This document shows positions 1-8,755 of a DNA stretch of 64,000 nucleotides, one piece after another. This DNA comes from Portulaca oleracea. Its lineage: Eukaryota; Streptophyta; Magnoliopsida; Caryophyllales; Portulacaceae. The first letter of the stretch is position 1. Each line of letters begins with the position of its first letter. The notes beneath the pieces are model-generated. The model did no database searches and was not told the DNA's origin. It worked only from the letters and a program-made list of their open reading frames with translations. The DNA lies in contig CM055885.1 of the NCBI GenBank assembly GCA_029582165.1, positions 11,406,729-11,470,728 of the forward strand, in the 5' to 3' direction. Position numbers and translations under genes: made by a program.

Positions 1-489
1 AGGACTAGGTGATCAAAGTTGTTGATGAAATGCATGGAGAGGTGGGGTATTTATAGGTGGAGGATGAAGGGATGAAGATGGAAGGGTGAGGGACATGATC
101 CAAAGATCATAACTCACCATACAACATCATAGTTCACATGGCCTATGATGATTTTCTGGTCAAACAGAGTCAATCATGAGGGCTGTGATCAAGGGATTGG
201 CTGGGGAGATTTATGGCGCCAAAATCAAATTATATTGCATAGGTCAGGCGGCCTGTTGCGTGCAATCACACGGATTGCTGACGTGGACGTTGGCAGCGGG
301 CTAGGTTTTCAACAGCTAGCCTACGTTTCACATTTTTGGGCCAGATTTGCTAGCGGGCTTGTTTGATGGGTCTGTCTCGATAGCATCGTAGGCCCGGTGG
401 TCTATGATGATTATTGGGCCATGGTTTGCTGGGTTTTGGCGGGTCGAGTTTGATTTCTGAATTTGTCGGTGCAAATCCCGGTGTCTACA
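1..489 (-). mobile_element. Ty3/gypsy Tat-type LTR, partial
   Basis: Read on the minus strand, this LTR begins at 489 with TGTAGACACCGGG, the same TGTAGA start seen in the Tat-type LTRs at 3830 and 44845. A TATA-like box (TATAAATA, minus strand, 48-55) lies about 435 nt inside, where an LTR promoter is expected. The LTR runs off the left edge. The PMD-like coding region at 490-1369 lies immediately upstream in the same orientation, so this would be the 3' LTR of an element carrying that region. The Tat assignment rests on terminal motif and layout only. Confidence 0.6.
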
Positions 490-1369
490 TGCACTTCTTC
501 TTATTGAATAATTTTGAATCATCCCACTTGCGAGCAGTGGGGATGGATCGATTAGGGCAACAGGTACCTGAGACCACAGGTAGAAAATATTCGAAGGCCC
601 AGAGCTCCATAATAGGAAGGGAGTATAATGAGAAAAGCAAGTTTTTTTTTTTCAAATAAAAAAAAAATTTACTCAAAAGGATGAGGAACATACCTCCAAT
701 ACTTGCCATAAATCGCTGCAAAAGTAAAGTAACTTCAGGGTTGTAGACTCAGTCCAGGCCAGGTTGTCGCTTCTAGTAGGGCGACAAGTGATGCATTCCT
801 CTAACAAAATGAGAATAGCTGGCGGCTCCCCAATTTAACTCGATCACATCATCATTATCCAAAAGATGATGCATCCAAGATGGGTTGATCTTGTCACTGC
901 GGTTAGCAAAGATGGTGGCGTTGACGAAGTGCGCCAAATAGAGAAATCGACGATGAGGCAGAGAAAAGTTGTTGAAGTTAGGGCCTCTAATGGTGGCCAC
1001 TAAGTGCTGGTAGCAACTATCAGCTAAGCACTGACCTTGGGAAAGAAAGGTCATGATCGGCTAAAGGTGAACGATCACTTGAGGGTCAATATCCTTATGG
1101 AAATCTAAAAGGAGACTGCCCCAATTGAGGCTGGTAATTTTCACAAAGTCGAAAGGGGTGACCATCATTTAACTCACAGGAAGCTGAAACAAGTTGGTTG
1201 TGTCCCAAAATCGTTCCTCCAAAGCCCTACCAAAGGTCCTTCTGCTCTTAACCCTCCATATCTCTAAGGCACGACAGAAAAGACCAAACCCAGCACCTTC
1301 AAGTATCGCCCTATAAAAGCCGTCATAGAAGAATTTCAGCAAGATCTGCTGCGGCATGGACACTCCCAC
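490..1369 (-). pseudogene. plant mobile domain (PMD, aminotransferase-like) remnant
   Basis: Three minus-strand stretches resemble successive parts of the plant mobile domain (PF10536). The first, 1369-1130, holds YRAILEGAGFGLF, a run ending in LFQLPVS, then EMMVTPFDF-like residues. The second, 1054-773, holds FANRSDKINPSW and ELNWGAASYSHFVRG, matching the domain's conserved W-G-A-x-x-L-x-x-L block. The third, near 610-530, holds MELWAFEYF, like the domain's LQLWAWE motif. In-frame stops fall near 1168 and 1060, and a splice-like acceptor (TTTTGCAG) precedes 715, so it is a decayed, possibly intron-bearing gene. PMDs occur in MAIN/MAIL genes and in DNA and gypsy transposons. The adjoining Tat LTR in the same orientation suggests an element-borne copy. 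Confidence 0.55.
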
Positions 1370-1506
1370 ATGTTTTCAATGAGTCCACCTATGGTTAAGG
1401 CAAATAGAAGGAACTAAGCATATGTTCATATTTGAGAATCCCCTGTTCCCCAGTGAAATTTAAAGGAGCATAGACAACAATTTTGTATGCAAGATTATGA
1501 ACACTA
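1370..1506. other. short unassigned interval
   Basis: Nothing recognisable was seen. It may hold the decayed N-terminal part of the PMD-like region. Confidence 0.3.
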
Positions 1507-2429
1507 AAAGTTGAAATAACCTAGAGGGGGGGGGGGATGAATAGGGTTGTATAAAACTTCTACAACTTAATCAACACAAGAATGTTAATAGCACTTTTAT
1601 AAACTGAATAATACTTCTTTATGGATGAAATTAAAGTGCTAGAAAGTAGAGGAGGTTACAACTCGACACTGTTAAGGATTATGAGGTCCTCAACATAGCT
1701 TACAAGGGCAGAAGATTCAGAGGTAGCTTCTGCAGTATAGGCCTCACAACTGAGGCAGAAGGAAATGGTTCAACTCACTAAAATGAGAACTCTCTCTGAC
1801 TTTAGCTACACGACCAAGAGGTCCTCACCAGTTATCAACCAACTGGTTACACTACTCACCACTAAAAGCCCTAGTGGTTACACTCAGAACCTTATCACTC
1901 AAAGGTTCTTACAACTCAGAAAACTTAGAGAGAATACCTACACACGATTTGCTTGCTTGGAAATCGTTTTCCTTTGAAGATAATGACTTCTCTATTTAAG
2001 CTTGAACTCCAACAACCTTCTTGCTATTTTCCGTGTGTGAGGATTGTTTCCTTCTTGGGAGTAGATTTTCAATCTTCTCATTTAGACAACTGTTTCTTTC
2101 TCTTAATTAAATTCTGCAAATAAAATCAGTTTAGAGATCATGGGATAAATATAAATATTAGGGAAGATAAGAAATATTTATATTATGGAAACTTCCATGA
2201 TTTTATATCTTCAAAATCTCTTAATTAAATTTTGCAAATAAAATCAGTTTAGAGATCATGGGATAAATATAAATATTAGGGAAGATAAGAAATATTTATA
2301 TTATGGAAACTTCCCTAATTTTATATCTTCAAAATTTGTCTTTCAATCAAAAGATCGCCAGATACTGTGGAGGTCCTCATGCGAGCTGTAGTGGAGGTCC
2401 TTGGAAGAAAGAAGGGTTTCTTCAAAAGC
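1507..2429 (-). mobile_element. solo LTR, Sirevirus-like copia
   Basis: On the minus strand the unit starts at 2424 with TGAAGAAACCC and ends at 1512 with a C-rich run, CTCTAGGTTATTTCA. The complete Sirevirus LTR at 6236 starts TGAAGAACCCC and ends with a very similar CTCTAGGGTTCTTTCA. No internal region lies on either side. The flanking 5-mers AAAGT (1507-1511) and AAAGC (2425-2429) look like a target duplication with one change. This is a 913-bp solo LTR from the same or a sister family, left by LTR-LTR recombination. It holds a 118-bp tandem duplication. Confidence 0.7.
2103..2335. repeat. 118-bp tandem duplication
   Basis: Two adjacent, almost identical copies start at 2103 and 2221 (TTAATTAAATT...), each ending TTATATCTTCAAAAT. 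They differ at only a few positions, for example ATTCTGC versus ATTTTGC. They lie inside the solo LTR. Confidence 0.9.
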
Positions 2430-2454
2430 AAAATTTGAAGTAGCATGTACTTTG

Positions 2455-3360
2455 AATTAAGTGTGTTTGGTTTTTCTCAATTTTCTAGTGTTTGGTACAA
2501 AAAAATTTAGAAAATCATTTCCAAGGAAAATCATTTTCCTCTAAAGGAAGGAAATTGACTTCCTTTGTTCAATCTAGAAAAATCTTTTCCACCATTGATT
2601 TTTGGATTGATTTTCACTAACTCTAATTGAAATTTGAGGCCGAAATCTAACATTAACGCTTTTGCTCAAAATTTTGTAACACGATAGAATTGATTAAAAA
2701 AAACATCAAATATAAATTTTTAGCTCAAAATATTTTTATTTGATAACATTTATCATGATATATACCAGATCAGAAGTTTTTTCCGCTAAAACTAACTAAA
2801 ACTTTTAAAAATTCAAATTGAACTGTTTGAATCGAAACTTTATGATGTGATAGTATGGACTAAGAAAAGCTCAAATATAAATTTGAGCTCCAAATATTTT
2901 CATTTGTAACATATATCGCCACTTATGTCGATATTTTTTTGCGGTAATGACTGAAACTTAAGAGCAAAATTCAATTTTCTCAGTTTGTCAAGAAACTTCA
3001 CAATACGATAGAAATGATTATAAAAATCTCAAATATGAATTTTCAGCTCCAAATATTTTCATTTGTAACATATATCGCCACTTTTGACGACATTTTTTTT
3101 TAGTTAAATATGACTAAAACTTAAAAGCGAAATTCATTTTATCGGTTTGTCACGAAACTTTACATACAATAGAAATGATTAAGAAAAGCTCAATATGAAT
3201 TTTGAGCTCCAAATATTTTCATTTGTAACATATATCGCTACTTATTATATCGACATATATGGTCATTTCCGAAAATTAATTTGTCTCCAACCAAACAAGA
3301 GAAAATTTGGCATGGAAAACAATTTTCCTTGGAAAATCATTTCTCATGGAAAACAATCAA
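2455..3360. mobile_element. candidate DNA element with inverted ends and internal tandem repeats
   Basis: The left end (2510-2545, ATCATTTCCAAGGAAAATCA) is the inverse of the right end (3318-3350, AATTTTCCTTGGAAAATCAT). Next to each lies a TTTGGT or ACCAAAC motif typical of hAT/PIF-like ends. Between them run about four copies of a ~160-bp unit. No transposase ORF is present. No exact target duplication could be fixed, so the boundaries are approximate. Confidence 0.45.
2690..3245. repeat. ~160-bp tandem repeat, about 3.5 copies
   Basis: The block GCTC(C/A)AAATATTTTCATTTG recurs at 2723 (diverged), 2887, 3046 and 3206, spacings of 164, 159 and 160 bp. Each copy continues with ACATATATCGCCACTT and an oligo-T run, then an ACTAAAACTTAA-like segment. 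This is a satellite-like short array. Confidence 0.85.
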
Positions 3361-3690
3361 GTAGAATATCATTCTCGCTCAAGATCATTCCTCTATAATC
3401 AAGCAGAGCATCATTCTTGCTCGAGACCCACGACAAATCGCACCCTTCATCGACAGTTAATTAGAGTATCATTCTCGCTTGAGATCATCCGTCAACAATC
3501 AAGTAGAGCATCATTCTTGCTCGAGACCCGCGACAAATCGCACCCTTCATCGACAATCAAGTAGAGTGTCATTCTCGCTCGAGATCACAATCAAGTAGAG
3601 CATCAGTCTTGCTCGAGACCCGCGACAAATCGCACCCTTCATCGACAATCAAGTAGAGCGTCATTCTCGCTCGAGATCATCAACTTTACC
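3340..3690. repeat. tandem repeats in Tat 3' untranslated region
   Basis: The phrase CAATCAAGTAGAG recurs at about 3355, 3398, 3498, 3556, 3590 and 3647. It alternates a TCATTCTCGCTCGAGATCA arm with a TCTTGCTCGAGACCCGCGAC arm, giving a higher-order unit of roughly 92-98 bp. The array ends about 130 bp before the polypurine tract at 3815. Tandem repeats just before the polypurine tract are a known habit of Tat-lineage elements. Confidence 0.85.
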
Positions 3691-3814
3691 TAGAGTCAGA
3701 CAGAGGACTTCCATCTTCCAAGCGTCACACCAGGATTTGAAATTCATAGTCATATCCAAGACCAATGTCCAGCAGTCGAAACTACTTTCATTTTCGTCCT
3801 ACTCGGACTCAATC

Positions 3815-3829
3815 AAAGTGGGGGCTATC
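3815..3829 (+). other. polypurine tract of Tat element
   Basis: AAAGTGGGGGCT immediately precedes the LTR start TGTAGATATC. It is the priming site for plus-strand DNA synthesis. The same arrangement (AAAGTGGGGACC, then TGTAGAC) occurs at 44830. Confidence 0.75.
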
Positions 3830-4972
3830 TGTAGATATCAGGATTTTTACTTAGTTAATCTGTATTTTGATGTAATTTTGTAATATTTTATTTTCTTGTA
3901 CATTTTAGGAATATAACAAATAGAGAACCGGGAAAGCGGAGCTAAGCCAAAACTCCAAGTGATAAACTCGGGAAAACTAGAAAAAGAATAAAACCCGAGC
4001 TCGTAAAAAAAATAACCCAAAAACAAAGCCCAAAGCCAAAGAAATCCCAGTAAGCCATGAGGCCTTCCTCAAAGTCCAGTAAAAAGCATGACACCTCATC
4101 CATTACGTTACATCTCAGCACCGTTTAAGGTAAAAAATAAACTACATTTATTGCACGGATGACTGCGCAGATTACACGATGTTGTATCATCCCCCATGAT
4201 GATCCCATCGTCCTGTCAAACCATGTACTGCATTGGGAGTCTGGGAGACCATCCTTGACCACTGGGATTACTTTGTAATCTTAGGGCTCAAGTATGGACG
4301 TACGTATGCATTGAAAAACCTATAAATAGGGGCTATTTCTGCCTTACATGAGGATAAGATTTATCATCCCACTCTTTCATTCTCGCTTCCTTATCTTATC
4401 ATAAAGTTAATCATTTTATCACTCTCTCTCAAATTCATCCTATCATTCTTTTATAACCGCTTATCATCTTACACCCTTGTTATCATCTTATCCTCCTATT
4501 ATTTCAACACACCTAATCTTAATCCCATTTACGTCATTCTCTATTTCTTCCACAAAATAACCCACAAAATACCACCAAAACCACATACACATACTTATCA
4601 CTTGATATTTAGAGATAAGGAGCATTCAAGGCTAGGAAAAAGTTCTCGGTTGCTCTCGGTTTAGGTATAATTTCTTGTCTTTCATAGTTTTCATGTAATC
4701 ATTCTTTGATTTATGCAATCATATAATGTGTTAATTCTTTTAATTCATTTTGCATGATTGAATGATTTTAATGGTGCAATCTTTTACTTTCTTTGCCTTC
4801 TAAATCTGATAAAAACACACTTAAACTTTTGGTAAAGTCTTTCCTTAAGTGAGAGGCAGACTCAAAGGTCTTTACCTTTCGATTCCGTAGCCTTACCCCT
4901 GAACTTGGTAATCTAGTTCGTAGGTAGAGTCTCTTTTTCTTTCGTTTCTTCCATCTTTCTCTTAAAAGTTGA
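3830..4972 (+). mobile_element. Tat-type Ty3/gypsy LTR
   Basis: It begins TGTAGATATCAGG after a polypurine tract and ends just before TGGCGACTCTTTC (4974), the primer-binding-site form used by Tat/Ogre elements. A TATA-like CCTATAAATAGGGG lies at about 4319-4332. The segment TTACCCCTGAACTTGG near 4892 is shared with the second Tat LTR at about 45672 (TTACCCCCGAACTTGA). A tract on the left and a primer site on the right cannot both belong to one ordinary LTR (see findings). Confidence 0.7.
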
Positions 4973-4973
4973 T

Positions 4974-5490
4974 TGGCGACTCTTTCAAAATAAGTGTTAT
5001 TCTGCCTAGACCATGATTTTCAAAAGCCTTAAACTTATTTTGTGCGAGTAGTGATCTTACAATGAGCTTAATAAAAATTTAGGAATGTAATGTATATTTT
5101 TAAATCGTTGAAATTGCCTAAATTGCCTTTTTATGAGTCCCCGCATTGTGGAAATAGGACAATCAAATAAAGGAGGAAAAGAGCGAGTGGTAACTCTCTC
5201 CTTGGATTTGGTTCAAATATTCTCAAAGTGTTAATCGTAAAGAAAAGATAATTTTACAATTAAACTATTCATAAAATGTGCCAAACAATTCCTAAAGAGT
5301 TTCTTAAAGAAAAGTAAAAAGCTAGCAAATTTCTAAAATTCCAACATAAAGCAAAATGGAAACGGAAACAAATCAAAGCGGCGGGATCGCCGCAACCCTT
5401 TCTGTTTAAGGATGATGTCCCGGGGGAGGTCGAAGGACTAGTAGCCTCAGGGACATCCACAGTTACCTGCTAAATAGGGGTGAAGCCTAA
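4974..5490 (+). other. Tat primer binding site and 5' leader remnant
   Basis: TGGCGACTCTTTC at 4974-4986 resembles the tRNA primer site of Tat/Ogre elements. The ~500 bp that follow contain no intact ORF and look like untranslated leader, ending where the LINE fragment begins. Confidence 0.45.
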
Positions 5491-6235
5491 TATAGAAGCA
5501 AGACTCACTCGTATATGTGGTTCTTGTAGCCAAGGGTTTACGTAAGTCTTTCCTTGAGGAAACTCTCTCTTACTACCCTAGCTACTCATAGAGGAGCATA
5601 TGGGCGTCAAAGGCAATACTTAAGACCAGGCTTTATTGGCGAGTGGGAGATGGTCGAAGCATTCACATATGTAACAATGAGTGGGTTTTTTATGAACAGA
5701 GAATGTACATCACAACAGAATAACCCATAGAATCAAATGTTCATTGGGTTTGCGATCTTACCATAGATGATGGAGGTGAGTTGAGTGTAGAACTAATGAA
5801 GAAGTTGTTTAATAATAGGGATAAGGATATAATATTGTCCAGCTCGCTGAGCAGAAGAAACTCGAGAGACACGTTGGCATGGTGGTTTGATGACAAAGGG
5901 ATGTGCTCGGTGAAATCATCCTACATCATAAGGTCGAGCCTAAATTTGGAAGAGTTTGAGGTGTTTTGGCCCAAAATAAGGGATGCTAGATGTTTACCCA
6001 AGACTAAAATCCTGTGGTGGCAATGGATATTTAACATACTCTCCACAAAGGCTCTATTTCACTACCCCGACATATATCGCAATGAATGTGCGGAGACCTC
6101 GTAGCACATTATTATGACATGAAAGGAGAACAAGGGCATTTGGGAGTTGCTTCAAGATCCCACGGTTCAGAACATTAGAGACGAAATTGGGCCCGACAAC
6201 CCTATTCTCCAACAGAAAAAAGCCTGTACCGAGGA
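5490..6235 (+). pseudogene. LINE (L1-like) reverse transcriptase C-terminal part, 5' half
   Basis: The translation has KSFLEETLSYYPSYS then RSIWASKAILK at about 5550-5615, WRVGDGRSIHICNNEWV at 5634-5685, and an open stretch at 5781-6104 with DTLAWWFDDKGMCSVKSSY and PKTKILWWQW. These are the end of an L1-type RT and its zinc-binding zf-RVT domain. In-frame stops (TAG near 5587, TAA near 5721) show decay. The endonuclease and the catalytic RT core are missing, so it is 5'-truncated. The copia element at 6236 interrupts it; the rest resumes at 14904. Confidence 0.8.
6231..6235. repeat. target site duplication GAGGA (left)
   Basis: GAGGA precedes the 5' LTR and recurs at 14904-14908 after the 3' LTR. 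Confidence 0.95.
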
Positions 6236-7114
6236 TGAAGAACCCCTGTTGAGAACAGAGCAAAGGACATTCACTCAATGCACATCAAGGACATCTATGT
6301 CAAACGATATCAAGGACATCTATGTCAAACGACCTGAAGGACATTGGCACTGCTCAAAGGGTTTTGAAGTGAAAGACAAATGACGACACTTGCTCAGGGA
6401 AGTTTTCCATTTAGGCAAGAATCTTTCCTTCTCCGTTTTACTGTGTGAATGAGACTAATTTCATATGCTACTGTGCAGACAAAATTGAAGATAAAACTTG
6501 GAAGGAATTCCCAGAAGATCTCGCCGAAAAGGAAAGAATATTTCGACATCGCAGTGAAGAGAAATTGGAGCAAAAACAGAATCCCTTCTAACGGATACAA
6601 ACGCAGCATAATCGGTTTAAATAGAAGCATTCAAGACAAAGAAAAGCAACGATTCCACGGAAGAAATCGGGTGTTCAAAATAGAAATAGAGTTTTCTGTT
6701 GTGGTGTTCTTGTGAGAACTTGTGTTGCGAAAAGTGTGAGTAAAATCAATCCTTCACGGATCTAGGATTGATTGTTGCTTGTGTAGTCGATTTCTAGACG
6801 GAATTAGAGTCGACTGAGTTTAGGCACCAAAGATTGATCTTGGTGCGTGTTGTTTTCAGAAAATAAGAAGCGTCCTTATAAGGCGCTTGGTTCTTTGTAA
6901 AACCTAAGGTCATTCACCCTAGGTTCATCACGATCTGTTCACAATAAAGGAGGTTATTCAATTCATACATTTGGTCCTTTATCTATTCTGTTTATATTCT
7001 ATGGTAAGGAGATTCTTAGTCCACTGTGACTGAGAACCTAACGTCCTTTATTAAGTTGTGAATTGTGCAGAAATTTTCAGTAACCCTATTCACCCCCCCT
7101 CTAGGGTTCTTTCA
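6236..7114 (+). repeat. 5' LTR of the Sirevirus
   Basis: It runs TGAAGAACCCC to GGGTTCTTTCA. Against the 3' LTR I count four substitutions: ACAAATG/AGAAATG near 6376, CGCAGC/CGTAGC near 6604, CACGGAAG/CACGAAAG near 6660, and TTATAAGG/TTGTAAGG near 6876. Two short copies of AAGGACATCTATGTCAAACG lie near 6285-6330. Confidence 0.95.
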
Positions 7115-7115
7115 A

Positions 7116-7129
7116 TTGGTATCAGAGTC
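7116..7129 (+). other. primer binding site, initiator Met-tRNA type
   Basis: TTGGTATCAGAGTC follows the 5' LTR after one base. It is complementary to the 3' end of initiator tRNA-Met, the usual copia primer, with one mismatch at the end. Confidence 0.9.
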
Positions 7130-7174
7130 TGGTCCACTGAAAATTCAGAGACTAATCGCTCTGTGGCAAAGATC

Positions 7175-8755
7175 ATGGGAGATCACAACATGGGAGACTT
7201 AAGTCAAGAACGTTCATGGAACAGATCACCTTTACTGACAGGTGACAACTACAGAATCTGGAAACGCCAAATGGAGATCTTCTTGAGAAATCAAGATGAG
7301 GACATTTGGGATGTAGTCACCAAAGGAAACTATCCTACTCCCCAGACGACTGCTGCAGATGGAACAACAAGTGATAAACCAAGATCTGAGTATTCAGCTG
7401 AAGAAAAAGAGCGAGCAAAGAAAAATACTCATGCACATTATCTTTTAATTTGCAGTCTTAACTCTAATGAATTTGAAAGAGTGTCTAATTTTGATACAGC
7501 TCAGCAGATATGGAATTACTTGGTCACAACCTATGAAGGAACAAACCAAGTAAAGAAGACCAAGGTCAACATACTAGTTCAGAAATATGAAGGCTTCAAG
7601 ATGGAAGAAAATGAGTCCATTGAGTCAATGTTCAAAAGATTCAGTGCAATCATCAATCATCTCAAGTCCCTCGGAAAATCCTATTCCAATGAAGAACAAG
7701 TGAACAAGGTCCTTCAGTGTCTTCCTAGGCACAAGTGGGGACCAAAAGTAACGGCGATAGAAGAAGCCCAAGATCTAGAGACTTTGAAAATTGAAGAGTT
7801 GATTGGAAAACTCCTTGCACATGAGATACGACTGTCTGAAGGCAGTCAGACCAAGGACATTGCCCTCAAAAGCACCAAGGAACCAGAAGAAGAATCAGAG
7901 GACGATGATGAAGAAACCATTGCCATGTTAGCCAAAGGTTTCAGACGACTGTATAGAAAAAATCCCAGATTCCGTGGCTATCTGAGAGAATCATCCTCCA
8001 AACGACCTTCACCCAAAGGTAAAATTCAAACCAAGGATGATAATGAATATAAATGCTTCGCCTGTGGTGCAACAGATCACCTGGTCAGGGAATGTCCTCA
8101 TGTGAAGAAAGTCAAGGAACAAAGCGATTTTAGAGGAAAAAGATTGAGTAGCAAAGCCATGGTTGCCACATGGAGTGAAAGTGAAGGCAGTGAAAGTGAA
8201 AGTGAGTCCGAGGAAATCGCAAACCTTTGTCTCATGGCAAAGGACCTTACAGAAACACAAGCAGATGAAACAGAGACGAATGACAATGATGAGGTATTTA
8301 CAGATCTCTTTCTAAAATGTCCTTCACACAATTTGAAACCAAGATTGCTAAATCTGCTTGACTACATTGCAACCCTCATTGACAAAGTACAATATCTCAC
8401 TAGAATTGCTGAAACAAACTCCAAAACCATAGAAACCCAATTGGAGATAATCAAAAACCTTACCTCTGATAATGTCAGCATGAGAAATGAAATGATACAG
8501 AACCGAAAAGAGCTGAATTCCATTTTGAATCAAGAAATAGACCAAGTTCATTCTACCATAAATCCTGAGAAGAAAACCTCTACAGATAAACCTGGTTCAC
8601 CCAGAACTAATCCAGAAATCTTACTCACTCATAAACCCACACCTATACCAAAACCAAAAACCAAAGCAAAGTGGGTTCCAAAGAAGACAAACAATGACCA
8701 GTTCCCCCAAACAAAGAAACCCTTCATAAACCTCTTGGTCCAAAGAAAGGTATAA
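7175..8755 (+). CDS. gag: copia gag polyprotein
   Basis: This is the structural protein that forms the cytoplasmic virus-like particle and packages element RNA. The frame is open from 7058, but the first 39 codons start within the LTR. I chose ATG 7175 (MGDHNMGDLSQERSWNRS), downstream of the primer site, giving 526 residues. Residues ~20-215 match copia gag (UBN2-type): LTGDNYRIWKRQMEIFLRN, then a segment ending VNKVLQCLPRHKWGPK. A zinc knuckle CFACGATDHLVREC (residues 294-307) follows an acidic stretch. The C-terminal third is Lys/Pro-rich with a possible coiled coil around residues 390-450. The TAA at 8753 is in frame with the protease coding that follows. Confidence 0.92.
   Translation: MGDHNMGDLSQERSWNRSPLLTGDNYRIWKRQMEIFLRNQDEDIWDVVTKGNYPTPQTTAADGTTSDKPRSEYSAEEKERAKKNTHAHYLLICSLNSNEFERVSNFDTAQQIWNYLVTTYEGTNQVKKTKVNILVQKYEGFKMEENESIESMFKRFSAIINHLKSLGKSYSNEEQVNKVLQCLPRHKWGPKVTAIEEAQDLETLKIEELIGKLLAHEIRLSEGSQTKDIALKSTKEPEEESEDDDEETIAMLAKGFRRLYRKNPRFRGYLRESSSKRPSPKGKIQTKDDNEYKCFACGATDHLVRECPHVKKVKEQSDFRGKRLSSKAMVATWSESEGSESESESEEIANLCLMAKDLTETQADETETNDNDEVFTDLFLKCPSHNLKPRLLNLLDYIATLIDKVQYLTRIAETNSKTIETQLEIIKNLTSDNVSMRNEMIQNRKELNSILNQEIDQVHSTINPEKKTSTDKPGSPRTNPEILLTHKPTPIPKPKTKAKWVPKKTNNDQFPQTKKPFINLLVQRKV

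Noticed and set aside
6449..6715. 88-codon open stretch repeated at 14238-14504
   Set aside because: It lies inside both LTR copies and its opposite strand is equally open; no protein family fits.
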